Shown here: in pieces, positions 42,183-51,946 of the stretch
Layout: each line of letters starts with the position of its first letter
Position numbering within the stretch: the stretch's first letter is position 1
DNA from: Skeletonema tropicum
Lineage: Eukaryota; Bacillariophyta; Thalassiosirophyceae; Thalassiosirales; Thalassiosiraceae
Assembly: GCA_037178625.1 (NCBI GenBank)
Contig: CM074127.1
Coordinates: 5,580,001-5,644,000 of the forward strand
DNA: 64,000 bases
Direction of reading: 5' to 3'
Position numbers and translations under genes: made by a program
The notes under the pieces: generated by a model
Database searches by the model: none
The model's input: only the letters and a program-made list of their open reading frames with translations
Told to the model about the DNA's origin: nothing

Positions 42183-42505
42183 ACTTCAGAGACAGATTCA
42201 GCATGCTGTTATGAATATATACGTTTTGACTTGCAGTGGATAGCAGTGCAGCGTCCGATACAAAGCAAGTTGCCGATGTGCTATCATTGTCTTTGCTACA
42301 GTCACCTGTGACAGCTTTTACAATATGCCGTGATCTGTCATATCAATATCACGCTCTTGGCGACAAATATTGCGTGGAGACCATCGCCAATGTACTATTC
42401 CTCCGTGATTCTGAGTTGCACTTTTCGTGACCTCATGTGACCTGACTTACACCCCTCCGTGATCTTCTGACTTGCACCCCACAGCCTGAAAACGTTGCCC
42501 CGTTT
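42183..42505 (+). repeat. Triplicated 0.4 kb block, copy B (truncated on the left)
   Basis: Lacks the first about 80 bp and carries a 6 bp in-frame insertion (CATATCAATATCACG against CATATCACG). The frame stays open. Confidence 0.75.
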
Positions 42506-43237
42506 GCCGTTTGGCATTTTTCTCAGGCTGTGGGCTTCGCCTGAGTTGGGGGCGAGAAAGAGGAGAGAAAAAGAGGAAGAAAGTTCGTGGTCGCAGCTCA
42601 TCTGCAACAATTCTATCACAGAATGCAATGAACCGCCACCATTCTTCTCAAATAGGTGACTGAAGTATCACCTAATTCAACTAAAGTCTACGATTAGATT
42701 TGATATCCAAAGCAAGAGTCGACACGAGAGGAGTATGCTAGTATTTCGCATCCAATAGGGACTCAAGCTATTGTAATAAGGCTTGAACTCAGCATCGCCT
42801 GCAATTGGCTTGATCATCCTCTAATCTATTGCCGCGAATGGAGACTCTGTTTGCTGTTAATCTTCGATGAATTATACACTGCTGCCCGTCAACAGTTGAA
42901 TAGTATATGTGTATTGGTATTGCTTTGTCTCCGTCGCTCAAATATGATGCATCGATTTATAGTACGCTCTTGAAGCTTTCCCGTCGCCACCAAGACTTCA
43001 AATAGCATAAATATACTATTCCCATATATTGTTGGTGTTGGTGTTCGTAGAAGATGCTGCTTGTTGCGTGTGGACGCATTTTGCTATGGGATGTGCCCGC
43101 TTCCGTTCCATCCAACAAGTGTGTTGGATGCACAAGACGCAACAGTCTCGACGCATCCATTGATGATTACAATGAATATGTTTCATTGCTTGTGCCTTTT
43201 CTCGGTGGTAGAGACGGCAACGTCGTTCGTCGTGTAT
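42506..43237. other. Spacer between repeat copies B and C
   Basis: About 0.7 kb, no gene seen. A Thr/Asn-poor open frame at 43061-43248 has no recognised motif. Confidence 0.5.
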
Positions 43238-43641
43238 GTTCTCATTGATGTCAAGCGACGATCAATATGTCGTTCATCACATGATGTGCGCTCCGTGCTC
43301 CTCACGCTTCCAGACGGCGACGCCACTTCAGAGACAGATTCAGCATGCTGTTATGAATATATACGTTTTGACTTGCAGTGGATAGCAGTGCAGCGTCCGA
43401 TACAAAGCAAGTTGCCGATGTGCTATCATTGTCTTTGCTACAGTCACCTGTGACAGCTTTTACAATTTGCCGTGATCTGTCATATCACGCTCTTGGCGAC
43501 AAATATTGCGTGGAGACCATCGCCAATGTACTATTCCTCCGTGATTCTGAGTTGCACTTTTCGTGACCTCATGTGACCTGACTTACACCCCTCCGTGATC
43601 TTCTGACTTGCACCCCACAGCCTGAAAACGTTGCCCCGTTT
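43238..43641 (+). repeat. Triplicated 0.4 kb block, copy C
   Basis: Nearly identical to copy A over its whole length. The upstream junction differs, so GTTCTCATTGATG marks a shared left edge. Confidence 0.75.
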
Positions 43642-43656
43642 GGTCTCCCACACCGC

Positions 43657-43916
43657 TTGGTCTCCCACACCGTTTCAAACGGAGCTACTTACTATGTACT
43701 TACTGGATCGCTTCGCAAGTAGTATTCTGAGATCAGAAAGACATAGCTTGGAATTCTCATCCCCATAGATCCCCATCCCCCCACACCGATTGGTCTCCCA
43801 CACCGTTTCAAACGGAGCTACTGCTGGATCGCTTCACGTGTAGTATTCAGAGATCCGAAAGACGTAGCTTGGAATTCTCATCCCCATAGATCCCCATCCC
43901 CCCACACCGTTCCGTG
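43657..43916 (+). repeat. Two-copy tandem repeat, about 130 bp unit
   Basis: The units begin TTGGTCTCCCACACCGTTTC at 43657 and at 43790 (shifted by one base there) and share GGAGCTACT, CTGGATCGCTTC and CCCCATAGATCCCCATCCCC. A short extra TTACTATGTACTTA is present only in the first unit. Confidence 0.75.
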
Positions 43917-44463
43917 GAAAATAAGAGGACCGTTGACACCATGCCTGCAGTAGTGGAAATCTGAAAGGGATCAAACCATTTGCCCTTCAGGTTTGCATTT
44001 GCTACACACGTTTTAGCAAGCAAGTTAGAGCCGCTTCGTACGAGTCTATTCTCATTCCAAATAGCGCGACGTTGGAGGAAAGACACCACTTCCAATCTGC
44101 AGTGGTTGCGATGATGAAGATATGAAGAGCCTCCATTCCCCGAGGTGCAAAGAAAAGCAAGAAGAGGTAATCAAACGAAACAGCGACGGGTCAGGAAGGC
44201 TCCTAGACTATTAGGTCCTGGTCCTGGGCTAGCAAGTCGGATGCCTCCATTGAGGTGTAGGTGATCGAGATAGGATCAAAATGATTATGAGTATTGCCCA
44301 TTGGACTATCACTGCTGTATAAACTGTTCGGTCCCACATAATGATATAGTTCCACACATTGATGAGTTTGGCTCCAAAAATCAGGGAAGGAGCGGAATAA
44401 TTCACGGAATTCAATCAAAGCGGCCATGTAGAATGTAGATGTATGAGATAGCCATCGCTCTTG
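43917..44463. other. Repeat-derived interval upstream of the pseudogene
   Basis: No gene supported. A minus-strand frame (43847-44095) contains RRAIWNENRLVRSGSNLLAK, which could be a protein remnant, not recognised. A short stretch (44400-44425) is the reverse complement of about 26428-26453. Confidence 0.4.
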
Positions 44464-46215
44464 TCTCGCAGTCGTGGGCAAAGACTTTTGTTCAAATAAG
44501 AATAAGCTATCTCTCCTCCAGGCTGAATACTTTTTCCTGAAGGGTAATGAACGAGCCTATGGTTGTTACAAAGCATCGATAAAGCAAGCACGAGAGTGCA
44601 GGCACAGGTTCAATCATGAAGATGAAGAGTGCCTGGCACTCGCACTCGAAAAACGTGCAACGTATATATTATATATTGTACGCAGCAGCTCAAGCTTCGT
44701 GAATGACTTTCTTTCTTCTTCTCGGCATCTCAGTCTCATCAGACTATTTGACTCTCCAATCTCTCTGTTCCACTTGTACTGCACCTATGTTCCTACATTG
44801 TTTCTCCTTCACTGTGACCCATCGATCCAACACGCTTGATCCCGCGCTCTTTCTCTTTCTGATCACTTACTCTATTCTTCTCCTCTTTTATCTTTATCTA
44901 CTTACGAGTGCTTGCAGCTCTTTCCAGTGCTGTTCATCAGTCTGTTCCGACTTCCGACTCTTTCTACAGATTTGCGTCCTCTTGCTTTTTCACTTTCACC
45001 AGTATTGCACATAGCTGCTGCTATGAATGAAGCCTTCCATTCCAGTCCGTGCGTCCAGGTTGCTTTTAGTTCACTCCTTCCTCTGTTGGCATTGGTAGGT
45101 TTGCGGCCGTCTTCGATTGCACTTTGCGCCAAATTTCTGAGGGTTTGATTTTTGTCCACCAGGACGGACACACGGACGGACGGACAGGAATTTCGAACGA
45201 AATGACGGTAAGCTCACCCTACATAGGATCTTCAGACACCTGTCTGAGTCACTTGGAGGACTCTCCCACATGTGACAGAAGACCTTATATATAGGGTGGG
45301 GTAAGCTCTGCTTCGCTCGACTAATCAACTTTAAACAAGCTTAAGCTTGAACGAAGCCTGGACAGCTTTCCGGGTAAGGTTTTTGGAGGGAACTAGAAGC
45401 CCAGCAACAAGCATTTTTGAGCTACCGAATGGAGATGATGCCGTCTGTAGGAGTTTGAAAATGGCACACAGGAGAAGGTGGGAAAGATGTCCATCTTGTC
45501 ATAGGTGGCAGGTACCAGTAGAAAAATGGATATTTCTCACGTAGGAATAGGTACGTATCTGGATTTTTGCAAAAAATGTAGAAGTCAGAGCACATTTTAG
45601 ACGGCCTGCTGAGCTAGCGCAGCAGTAGGGCCCACATCAGCACTACCCACTATCATAGTAGAGGTATTTTAGTAGATAAAATTTATGAGCTCGATGAAGG
45701 CTGGTATTAGTAAGCCTTCTATAGGTTGGTCAAAGAAATCTGTGAATTTGGGCCGATTTTGGAGGCTACTCATCCCACATGTGGTGCACATCTCATGGGT
45801 TCGAACACGAGATATCTTGCAAAAGTTGGTCTGGAAGTTGAGTGGGCATAGCCCACCAACAATTGAGATGCCTGTCTCACTGATATGCCAATTATAGACC
45901 TGGAGAAGAGCTTTCAGAATCACCGCCACAATCCGTCTGAAGTCAATATCCCGCAGAGATATGGGTAGAACGGAGCCTATTGAGCAAATGGTCTCCCATG
46001 GGAGACCATACTCGGAAAGCTGTTAAGCTCTGCTTCGCTCGACTAACCAACTTTAAAAGCTCAAGCTCGACCGAAGCTTGGATACTACACAATAGCAAAC
46101 ATGTGAGGAAGCATTACAGCGCTTACAATTACAGGATGCCAAACAATGCTATGCAATCTGGCATGCTCATGTTTGAGTTCAACGTGTTGAGAAGGCAATT
46201 GAGGTGATGCCTCCG
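44464..46215 (+). pseudogene. Broken copy of the last exon of the pseudokinase-AAA gene, split by an insertion
   Basis: Bases about 44470-44665 encode NKLSLLQAEYFFLKGNERAY and KASIKQARE, matching the C-terminal exon at 18.4-18.6 kb; about 46085-46215 continue the same exon (SKHVEEALQ-like, then CYAIWHA and VQRVEKAIEV, PPLC) with frame changes and a stop. The homologous point between them is occupied by about 1.42 kb of unrelated DNA. Only exon 7 sequence was found, so this is a partial gene duplicate or an old fragment, not a full copy. Confidence 0.75.
44666..46086. mobile_element. About 1.42 kb insertion in the pseudogene
   Basis: Boundaries come from homology to the intact exon. It carries two direct copies of a 60 bp motif (TAAGCTCTGCTTCGCTCGAC, then AACTTTAAA and AAGCTTAAGCTTGAACGAAG-like) at 45302 and 46021. 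Related AAGCTCGA..GAAGCTTGGAC pieces occur at 46480 and 26052. It includes a palindromic GTCTCCCATGGGAGAC at 45992-46007. No transposase seen; class unknown. Confidence 0.5.
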
Positions 46216-46422
46216 CTGTGCGTACTGCTACCGTGTTTGATGTTATTCGTCTGGTGCATATTATTTGGCGAGCGCTCCCAATGCAAATGTTATATAGCAA
46301 GTCTGAGAAACAGCGGAGTACTTTTGCTGTTGCGTTTAATCAATCACAGACGATATTCGATATTTTCATTTAAAAATAAAGTCGATCTGCTTGCGCTCGT
46401 TTCGTTTCCCCACCTTGACGCA

Positions 46423-47670
46423 ATGAATCACGCACACACGCTACACTATGCTAGAGCTCCTCAGATTTCCGGAATAAGCTTAAGCTCGACAATCAGTCGA
46501 AGCTTGGACATTCTTGACGCAATGAATATGAACTCTTTCGCAGACCGGAATCAAACGCCACAATTTCAAACCCAAGACGACGACAATGTAGACTTCTTTG
46601 AAAGCAATCTTCTGCATCAAATGATCGGTGTCATTGGATGGATTATTTTGACAGTGAGCATCGTTGTTCTTGCATGGGTGACTGAGCCATGCATCAGTAG
46701 AATATCTTCGAGATGGAAACAGCCGCCACGATGTGTGTTAGAGACTGGCAATGTCAATACACTCCTTCCACGACTGCTCGCCTCCTCAAAAAGTAAGAGC
46801 AAGAAAGATGGAGAAACTCAACACGACATTGTTCTTCCAGACGCTTCAATACAGCGATTCATCGATATAGAGCTCGCAACAAAACAGGCTATTGATGTCA
46901 AATCTCCTCTGACGCCTGTTGTTTTCCACGGGCCCAGTGGAACAGGGAAACGTTCGGCCGCAAAACGTCTCTCTCGATCGCTAGCGCTGCCATACGCCTT
47001 GGTTAGTGGTAAAGCTTTAGCAGCGGGGAGTTCTTCCCAGATCGATGCGCTAGTATCGTGGGCCAATTCATTTTCAGGAGGTAACGCGGTCCTCATCTTC
47101 ATTGATGAAGCAGATGTCTTCCTATCAAATGACGGTAGTTTAAGCAAATACCTTGCAGTCCTCGACGGAGTTCGGCGAGACATCTTCTTCATTCTCGCAG
47201 CAAGAAATTTGGAGAATATTGATGAAGCTGTGCTTGACCTCAGCGAGCAACTTCAATTCTCATTGCCTGATGCAGAGTGCAGAAGAGAGTTGCTGTTGAA
47301 ATATTTCGACGAGCATGTGTCGTTGATCAACACAACTAATGAGCGTGCATCATCTCCATTGTTTAGCTTGATTCGCACTTTTGCCAGGAAAGATCAACGC
47401 ATTCAGTCAATAGACAATGGCGTCATGAGCGGCGAATCGCTAGAGAACGCTGTTGCACTAACTCGGGGGCTAAGTGGGCGAGAAATTCATCATCTAATGC
47501 TGAAGCTACGTCGGTCTAAACATGGTCAGGTAACGTATTTAGATGTGTGGGAAGCGATCGAGGAAGCACAAATGAAGCAGCGATCAAGTAGTGCAGGAAC
47601 TGCAGAGCACTCAATATCAATGACAAACTTGCTAAACGAAGTCGACTTTCATGAAGTTACAGTCGTTTGA
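46423..47670 (+). CDS. ATAD3-like AAA ATPase with membrane anchor
   Basis: 415 residues from the ATG at 46423; a second in-frame ATG at 46522 gives 382. One transmembrane helix (IGVIGWIILTVSIVVLAWV) lies ahead of a single AAA module. The module has Walker A HGPSGTGKRS, a SWANSFSGGNAVLIFIDEAD Walker B, the FFILAARNLENIDEAV sensor region, and a DLSEQLQFSLPDAE block. The order and wording follow the mitochondrial ATAD3 family (compare WAKRS..LLLFIDEADAFL). Oddity: the Walker A reads GKR rather than GKT/GKS, and the arginine-finger region is altered, so ATP hydrolysis may be reduced. Upstream frame sequence (46204-46422) is pseudogene DNA read in phase and is excluded. Mitochondrial inner membrane location is inferred from family only. 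Confidence 0.75.
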   Translation: MNHAHTLHYARAPQISGISLSSTISRSLDILDAMNMNSFADRNQTPQFQTQDDDNVDFFESNLLHQMIGVIGWIILTVSIVVLAWVTEPCISRISSRWKQPPRCVLETGNVNTLLPRLLASSKSKSKKDGETQHDIVLPDASIQRFIDIELATKQAIDVKSPLTPVVFHGPSGTGKRSAAKRLSRSLALPYALVSGKALAAGSSSQIDALVSWANSFSGGNAVLIFIDEADVFLSNDGSLSKYLAVLDGVRRDIFFILAARNLENIDEAVLDLSEQLQFSLPDAECRRELLLKYFDEHVSLINTTNERASSPLFSLIRTFARKDQRIQSIDNGVMSGESLENAVALTRGLSGREIHHLMLKLRRSKHGQVTYLDVWEAIEEAQMKQRSSSAGTAEHSISMTNLLNEVDFHEVTVV

Positions 47671-48066
47671 GTTGGCGCTATTTATGTCGATACACTCTGC
47701 AACTGCATCAGCGCTAAGAATTTTATCACCCTCACCCTGCCTCCGCTCTCACAGTTTATTATGGTAGAGTTAGAAAGAGAAAGATTGTTGCTGCCGGCGG
47801 ACGAGATTCGTGAGCTTGTCATCACGTTCCATCTCATGTGACACCGTCGCCTTCACTTTTTTGGATGATCTCCCACGCCTTGGGAGCAACATGCTGCAGT
47901 CGATGTTCTAATTTGCCCCTGCTCCTGATGACTTTTGACTCAATTTTCATTTGCTTGAGAATAATTAATAGCTAAAAAGATTTGTCTTCGTAGTCTGCTT
48001 TAGATTATTCGAAAGAAAGAGGTGCACCGTATCAATTATTTGCAATCACTGCATATTTCGATGAAC
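47671..48066. other. Intergenic between convergent genes
   Basis: 396 bp, 3' flanks of the AAA gene and the kinase gene. Nothing recognised. Confidence 0.5.
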
Positions 48067-50730
48067 CTACAATAACAACTCCGAGTCCCACTCCAATTCT
48101 TCCTCGTGCACTCTAATGCAGCGAACACCATTGTCATACCGACCAACAATATTCATCACATGCTCATCAGGTGGAGAATTACTGTTTTCGCTATCAGACG
48201 ATCCGACAGAGATGTCATCATCATCATCAATTTTGTTCTTTTGCTCTGCAACGACGAACTGTTCCTCAAACACCACACCATCCATAGAAGCTTCAATTTC
48301 CGGCTTGACACAACATTGTCCCAACACACCCAGTACGTGATTCTTGCCCATATGAGCAATCCACTGCTCTGGAATGTCTCGTGGATTCCCATCCACAAAG
48401 AGATACCCATGACTCCGAGCTGTTTTGATCTGCTCTAGTTCCATCTTTAACCAGCCTATAGCATCCCTTCGTGATGATTCATCCGCGTCACCATCCGACT
48501 GTTCAAAGTCTTTCAGCCGCAAAGCTACGCAATGTGCACCGTGAACCCAAAAGTTGAAATACGCGCTACCATCATGAAGAATGATCGGGACACTTTCATT
48601 TATTTTGGAGAGAAGTTTGCGACAGCTGTCGTCAAAGTAGCCACATGCAACCACTACCTTTGGTCTTGTCCGGTTCACTAGGCGAATTGATTCCTTGAGC
48701 TGCTTGATATAGCCCTTTCGTCGAACTTCATCACTGCTGCATTCATCATTTGTCATCTTACAGAAGAGAGGATTGGTAATGTGTTGAATACAAATCTTTT
48801 TATCCCCCTCGAGCAAATTGCTAGGCATTTTGTTTGCGGGATGATTCTCGTCCTCCCCTCTGCCAGGGAATTGACCCATCTTGTCATTTATTTGTGTCAG
48901 CCCCAGCGTGTCACGACTTTCTGGCCGCACCCGACTCAATCTTGCCTCCTGTTTGGTTGGGAAGAATCGGCGGTAGATACGTGGCTCTTTGAGTAGGTGA
49001 AGTCTATCAAGCAGATGCATCACACTCGCTCTCTCAGCTGGCCTGAGACGCAGTGCATCAAACGACGAGCCGTCTCCTGGAGGATGGTCATCTTCTAAAT
49101 CGACATCGAGGGAAGATTGATCAATGAACAGAGCAGTAGCACGTACGGCCAAGTCACGGAGCGACGGTATGAGTTGAGGAGCTGGTTGGGTAGCCTCTAC
49201 AGCAATATCAAGATGAGAATTAGTTTGCTTCTCGAGTGTTGATACATGCTTGGCGAAGAATGGGTGCTGTCGAATAACATCATACCCCTGTCCATGCTCA
49301 ATCACCTGACCAAGTATTGCCGAACTATCATCTCCGTCAGTCCTTGTTTCATCACCATCACCATCATCATCATTCTTGGGGGGCGGTGGAATCCACTCAA
49401 AACATCCAGCCCCCAACCGTTCCTTCGGCTCCACCCTCAACAACTTGATAATCAAATCCCAAGCATCATCATCACACATAACACCCAAACTCCGTCCAAA
49501 CACCCCCCGTTGAATCTTCAAAAATGTCATGTACGGACTAGCCGCCTCAAACGGTAACGCACCAGCATACATTTGATACACCATAACACCCAATGCCCAC
49601 AAATCGGCAGTAAACTCACATCCATTCCTCCCCCCTTTATCAAACTCCCGTACTGCCTCGGGTGACATAAAGTCGGGAGTTCCCACAAACTCTGGTCCAT
49701 TCAAATCCGTCTCAATCAAATCCTTGGCGGTACCAAAATCAATCAATATCACATGACCATTCCGTTCACTCAACAAAACATTCTCCGGTTTGATATCACG
49801 ATGAACAATCCCATGTCGATGACAATGTTCTACCGCCGATACTAATTCGTACATGTACCCCCGGATGAAACTGGGGTGCATCCCCACCATCATCCCATTC
49901 GATTGATCCTGATATCGGATTTGACTCCATAAATCTCCATGAGTTTGGTGCAATTCCATTAAAAAGTACAACGAGTTGTAATCCTGCATGGCATGATATA
50001 CCTTGATAATATTAATATGATCCGGCATACGTTGTTGTGTAAGTATACGTCGTTCCATTAGAACCTCATTGTGTACATTGGGATGTTGTCGCTTGGCCAA
50101 TTTGGTACATTGGTCCTTGTCAATAATTTTGAGTGCAAATGTTTCGGATGTGATTTTGTGTGTACAGATTACTACCGTGGAGAAATTCCCTTCGCCTAGA
50201 GGATGGTAGGTGTCGTCTACCTTGGAGGGACGGGTGAATTCACGGATGGAGGGGGTGCGTGGTTCTAGTTTGATGGATTGGATAATATTATTATCGTCTT
50301 GAGGTACTGATGATGATGATGATGATTTTTTGGTGGTTTGTTGCTTATTTTTTCGTTTGGCAATGTTGAGTAGCTTTTGAAATTCCTTTTGTTGTGCCAC
50401 CAAAGAGGAAGAAGTTGCTGTTGTTGTTGTCTGCTCACTCTTCTCTTCCACCACTTTCTGATGATCATTATCATTAGTATCAATATCAATATGCTTGAGC
50501 TCACTTTCAATATATCGCAATGCACACTCCACAGTCTCAATAGCATCCTCATACTCTCCCAATGCCAACAACGACCGCGCCAATCGGAATAACGCCTTGG
50601 GATTCTTTTGTTCGGACAACGCAACAGCCTCGGCGGCATCGTCTTTGGCTTCATTGTAGAGTTCCATTTTGTAAAGACAGGCGGATCGATTGCACAGTTG
50701 AATAATTAGTTCGGAGGGGTAGTCGACCAT
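48067..50730 (-). CDS. TPR-PDK1-like AGC kinase fused to a CPPED1-like pseudo-phosphoesterase
   Basis: 887 residues from the ATG at 50730. Residues 1-80 contain TPR helices (LCNRSACLYKMELYNEAK, PKALFRLARSLLALGEYEDA). The kinase domain, 170-495, is complete: glycine loop LGEGNFSTV, Lys201 in FALK, HRD at 310-312, DFG at 331-333, SPE at 356-358. The GTPDFMSPEA loop and overall order are closest to PDK1-type AGC kinases. An acidic insert (about 450-470) interrupts the C-lobe. The C-terminal 250 residues resemble CPPED1-type calcineurin-like phosphoesterases (SAYFNFWVHGAHCVALRLKD, then WLKMELEQIKTA), but the metal-binding GNHD is replaced by ILHDGS and the upstream Asp motif is absent, so catalysis is doubtful. 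The TPR array starts in the separate upstream frame 50990-50757. Confidence 0.8.
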   Translation of the reverse strand: MVDYPSELIIQLCNRSACLYKMELYNEAKDDAAEAVALSEQKNPKALFRLARSLLALGEYEDAIETVECALRYIESELKHIDIDTNDNDHQKVVEEKSEQTTTTATSSSLVAQQKEFQKLLNIAKRKNKQQTTKKSSSSSSVPQDDNNIIQSIKLEPRTPSIREFTRPSKVDDTYHPLGEGNFSTVVICTHKITSETFALKIIDKDQCTKLAKRQHPNVHNEVLMERRILTQQRMPDHINIIKVYHAMQDYNSLYFLMELHQTHGDLWSQIRYQDQSNGMMVGMHPSFIRGYMYELVSAVEHCHRHGIVHRDIKPENVLLSERNGHVILIDFGTAKDLIETDLNGPEFVGTPDFMSPEAVREFDKGGRNGCEFTADLWALGVMVYQMYAGALPFEAASPYMTFLKIQRGVFGRSLGVMCDDDAWDLIIKLLRVEPKERLGAGCFEWIPPPPKNDDDGDGDETRTDGDDSSAILGQVIEHGQGYDVIRQHPFFAKHVSTLEKQTNSHLDIAVEATQPAPQLIPSLRDLAVRATALFIDQSSLDVDLEDDHPPGDGSSFDALRLRPAERASVMHLLDRLHLLKEPRIYRRFFPTKQEARLSRVRPESRDTLGLTQINDKMGQFPGRGEDENHPANKMPSNLLEGDKKICIQHITNPLFCKMTNDECSSDEVRRKGYIKQLKESIRLVNRTRPKVVVACGYFDDSCRKLLSKINESVPIILHDGSAYFNFWVHGAHCVALRLKDFEQSDGDADESSRRDAIGWLKMELEQIKTARSHGYLFVDGNPRDIPEQWIAHMGKNHVLGVLGQCCVKPEIEASMDGVVFEEQFVVAEQKNKIDDDDDISVGSSDSENSNSPPDEHVMNIVGRYDNGVRCIRVHEEELEWDSELLL

Positions 50731-50756
50731 GATATCGACATTGTCGTCTGCACCAC

Positions 50757-50990
50757 CTACGAAATAATCTCATCATCCTCAGTCTTGTTGTTGGTATGAT
50801 GTTTAGCGCCATTGTTCTTCAAAGAATCAATGCAATGACGAACCACCTCCACCGCTAAACTATACAGCGGCAAGGCCTCATCGAGGGCATTGGCTGCAAA
50901 TCGTGCATTGGCGGCGAGACGAAGATCGTTGTGGTTGAGATTGCTCAGCTCCTCCTCTTCCTCTTTTGTGTTGTTGTTGTTGTCCATCAT
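50757..50990 (-). CDS. N-terminal TPR segment of the kinase gene, in a shifted frame
   Basis: 77 codons from ATG 50990: acidic head, then the first TPR helices (DLRLAANARFAANALDEALP, then LYSLAVEVVRHC). It ends at a TAG 26 bp before the downstream ATG. A +1 shift at about 50760 would join it to VGGADDNVDIMVDY and complete the TPR array. No credible intron fits (a GT..AG pair 13 bp apart is too short). It is a real frameshift, a programmed shift, or a sequence error; alternatively it is an upstream ORF. Confidence 0.65.
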   Translation of the reverse strand: MMDNNNNTKEEEEELSNLNHNDLRLAANARFAANALDEALPLYSLAVEVVRHCIDSLKNNGAKHHTNNKTEDDEIIS

Positions 50991-51196
50991 GATGATGATG
51001 ATGATGATAATAACGATAATGTATTTGGTTAGATTTTTAATAATTGTATAGCTTAGCGTGATTAGCTGTTGTTAGTTACAGCAGGCATAGCAATTGCAAT
51101 GCCAATGCCATGGAAGTTGTTGTTGTGTGCGGTTGAAGAGGGAGTGGAAAAGATACGTACGTATTATATATCTTATTCTGCCTTCCTTTCCACAGG

Positions 51197-51267
51197 TCTC
51201 CCATAGTGTAGTGGTTAGCACTGTTGACTTTGAATCAACCAGCCGGCGTTCGAATCGCCGTGGGAGA
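51197..51267 (+). tRNA. tRNA-Gln (anticodon TTG)
   Basis: Cloverleaf by eye: acceptor TCTCCCA/TGGGAGA (7 bp), D arm around GTGTAGTGGTTAGCAC, anticodon stem GTTGA/TCAAC with loop CTTTGAA (anticodon TTG), T arm CGGCG-TTCGAAT-CGCCG. No intron. Followed after three bases by a T7 run. Nuclear Pol III gene; it reads CAA codons. Confidence 0.93.
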
Positions 51268-51270
51268 ATC

Positions 51271-51277
51271 TTTTTTT
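51271..51277 (+). terminator. Pol III terminator of tRNA-Gln
   Basis: Seven consecutive Ts directly downstream of the tRNA 3' end. Confidence 0.85.
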
Positions 51278-51946
51278 CGAAACCTCCATTGCCTCAGGTT
51301 TATTTCGTTTTGAGCTATTACCTTCTGTATGAAGTTCTTATTTTGTGACAATTCCCACTCTCACTTTCACCAATCGTCTACACTGATACTTGTCTTGTCT
51401 TTGGTCACTCCTGCTTGCGATTATCCCATCCATCTCTATGCTCGTCAGGATAGAGATAGAGAGCAGGATAGAGATAGAGAGCAAGAGTGGAGGTGGAGGA
51501 GAGGAGAGATTAGAGATTTATACGCCCCGAGGAAATGATATCATTACTTTACTACCGTACATCAATCATACTCTTCCGTCCCAGGCCAGCGAGGGCGAGG
51601 CCTTCAGTCCATGTGGAAAAAGGCGCCTTCAACATAAAGTAATCCGCCAACGAGCAAAGTCTCGAGATAGACACCTCGCGGGAGACTTGACACGTACGTG
51701 ATGGGCCCAAGAGGAATTTGAATCTTCTTCTTCTGAACAGTTTTCGAATACGAAACAGGTAAATCTCGCCCTCCCGATTTGAATTTGCCCAAACAGTCTA
51801 CCTCCTCCTGTTTGTGAGTCTACCAACTTTGACGACCTTGAGCTCAGACTTTCGAAGTAAAATTACATCGAACGTCTTCTCCTAGTATTGAAGCTATCTC
51901 TATAGAGCCAATATATATTAATATTGAGAACAACAAAAACGAAACA
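51278..51946. other. Intergenic upstream of the large secreted protein gene
   Basis: No gene supported. It includes a GATAGAGATAGAGAGCAG repeat (about 51448-51484) and an AT-rich ATATATATTAATATTGAG stretch about 20-40 bp before the ATG at 51947. Confidence 0.5.

Noticed and set aside
44700..45150. Open frames downstream of the pseudogene (for example 44703-45014, 44912-45148)
   Set aside because: T-rich composition gives hydrophobic nonsense peptides; they lie inside the insertion.
46204..46422. Longer N-terminus of the ATAD3-like protein
   Set aside because: This sequence is the decayed tail of the pseudokinase-AAA exon copy and continues in frame by chance.
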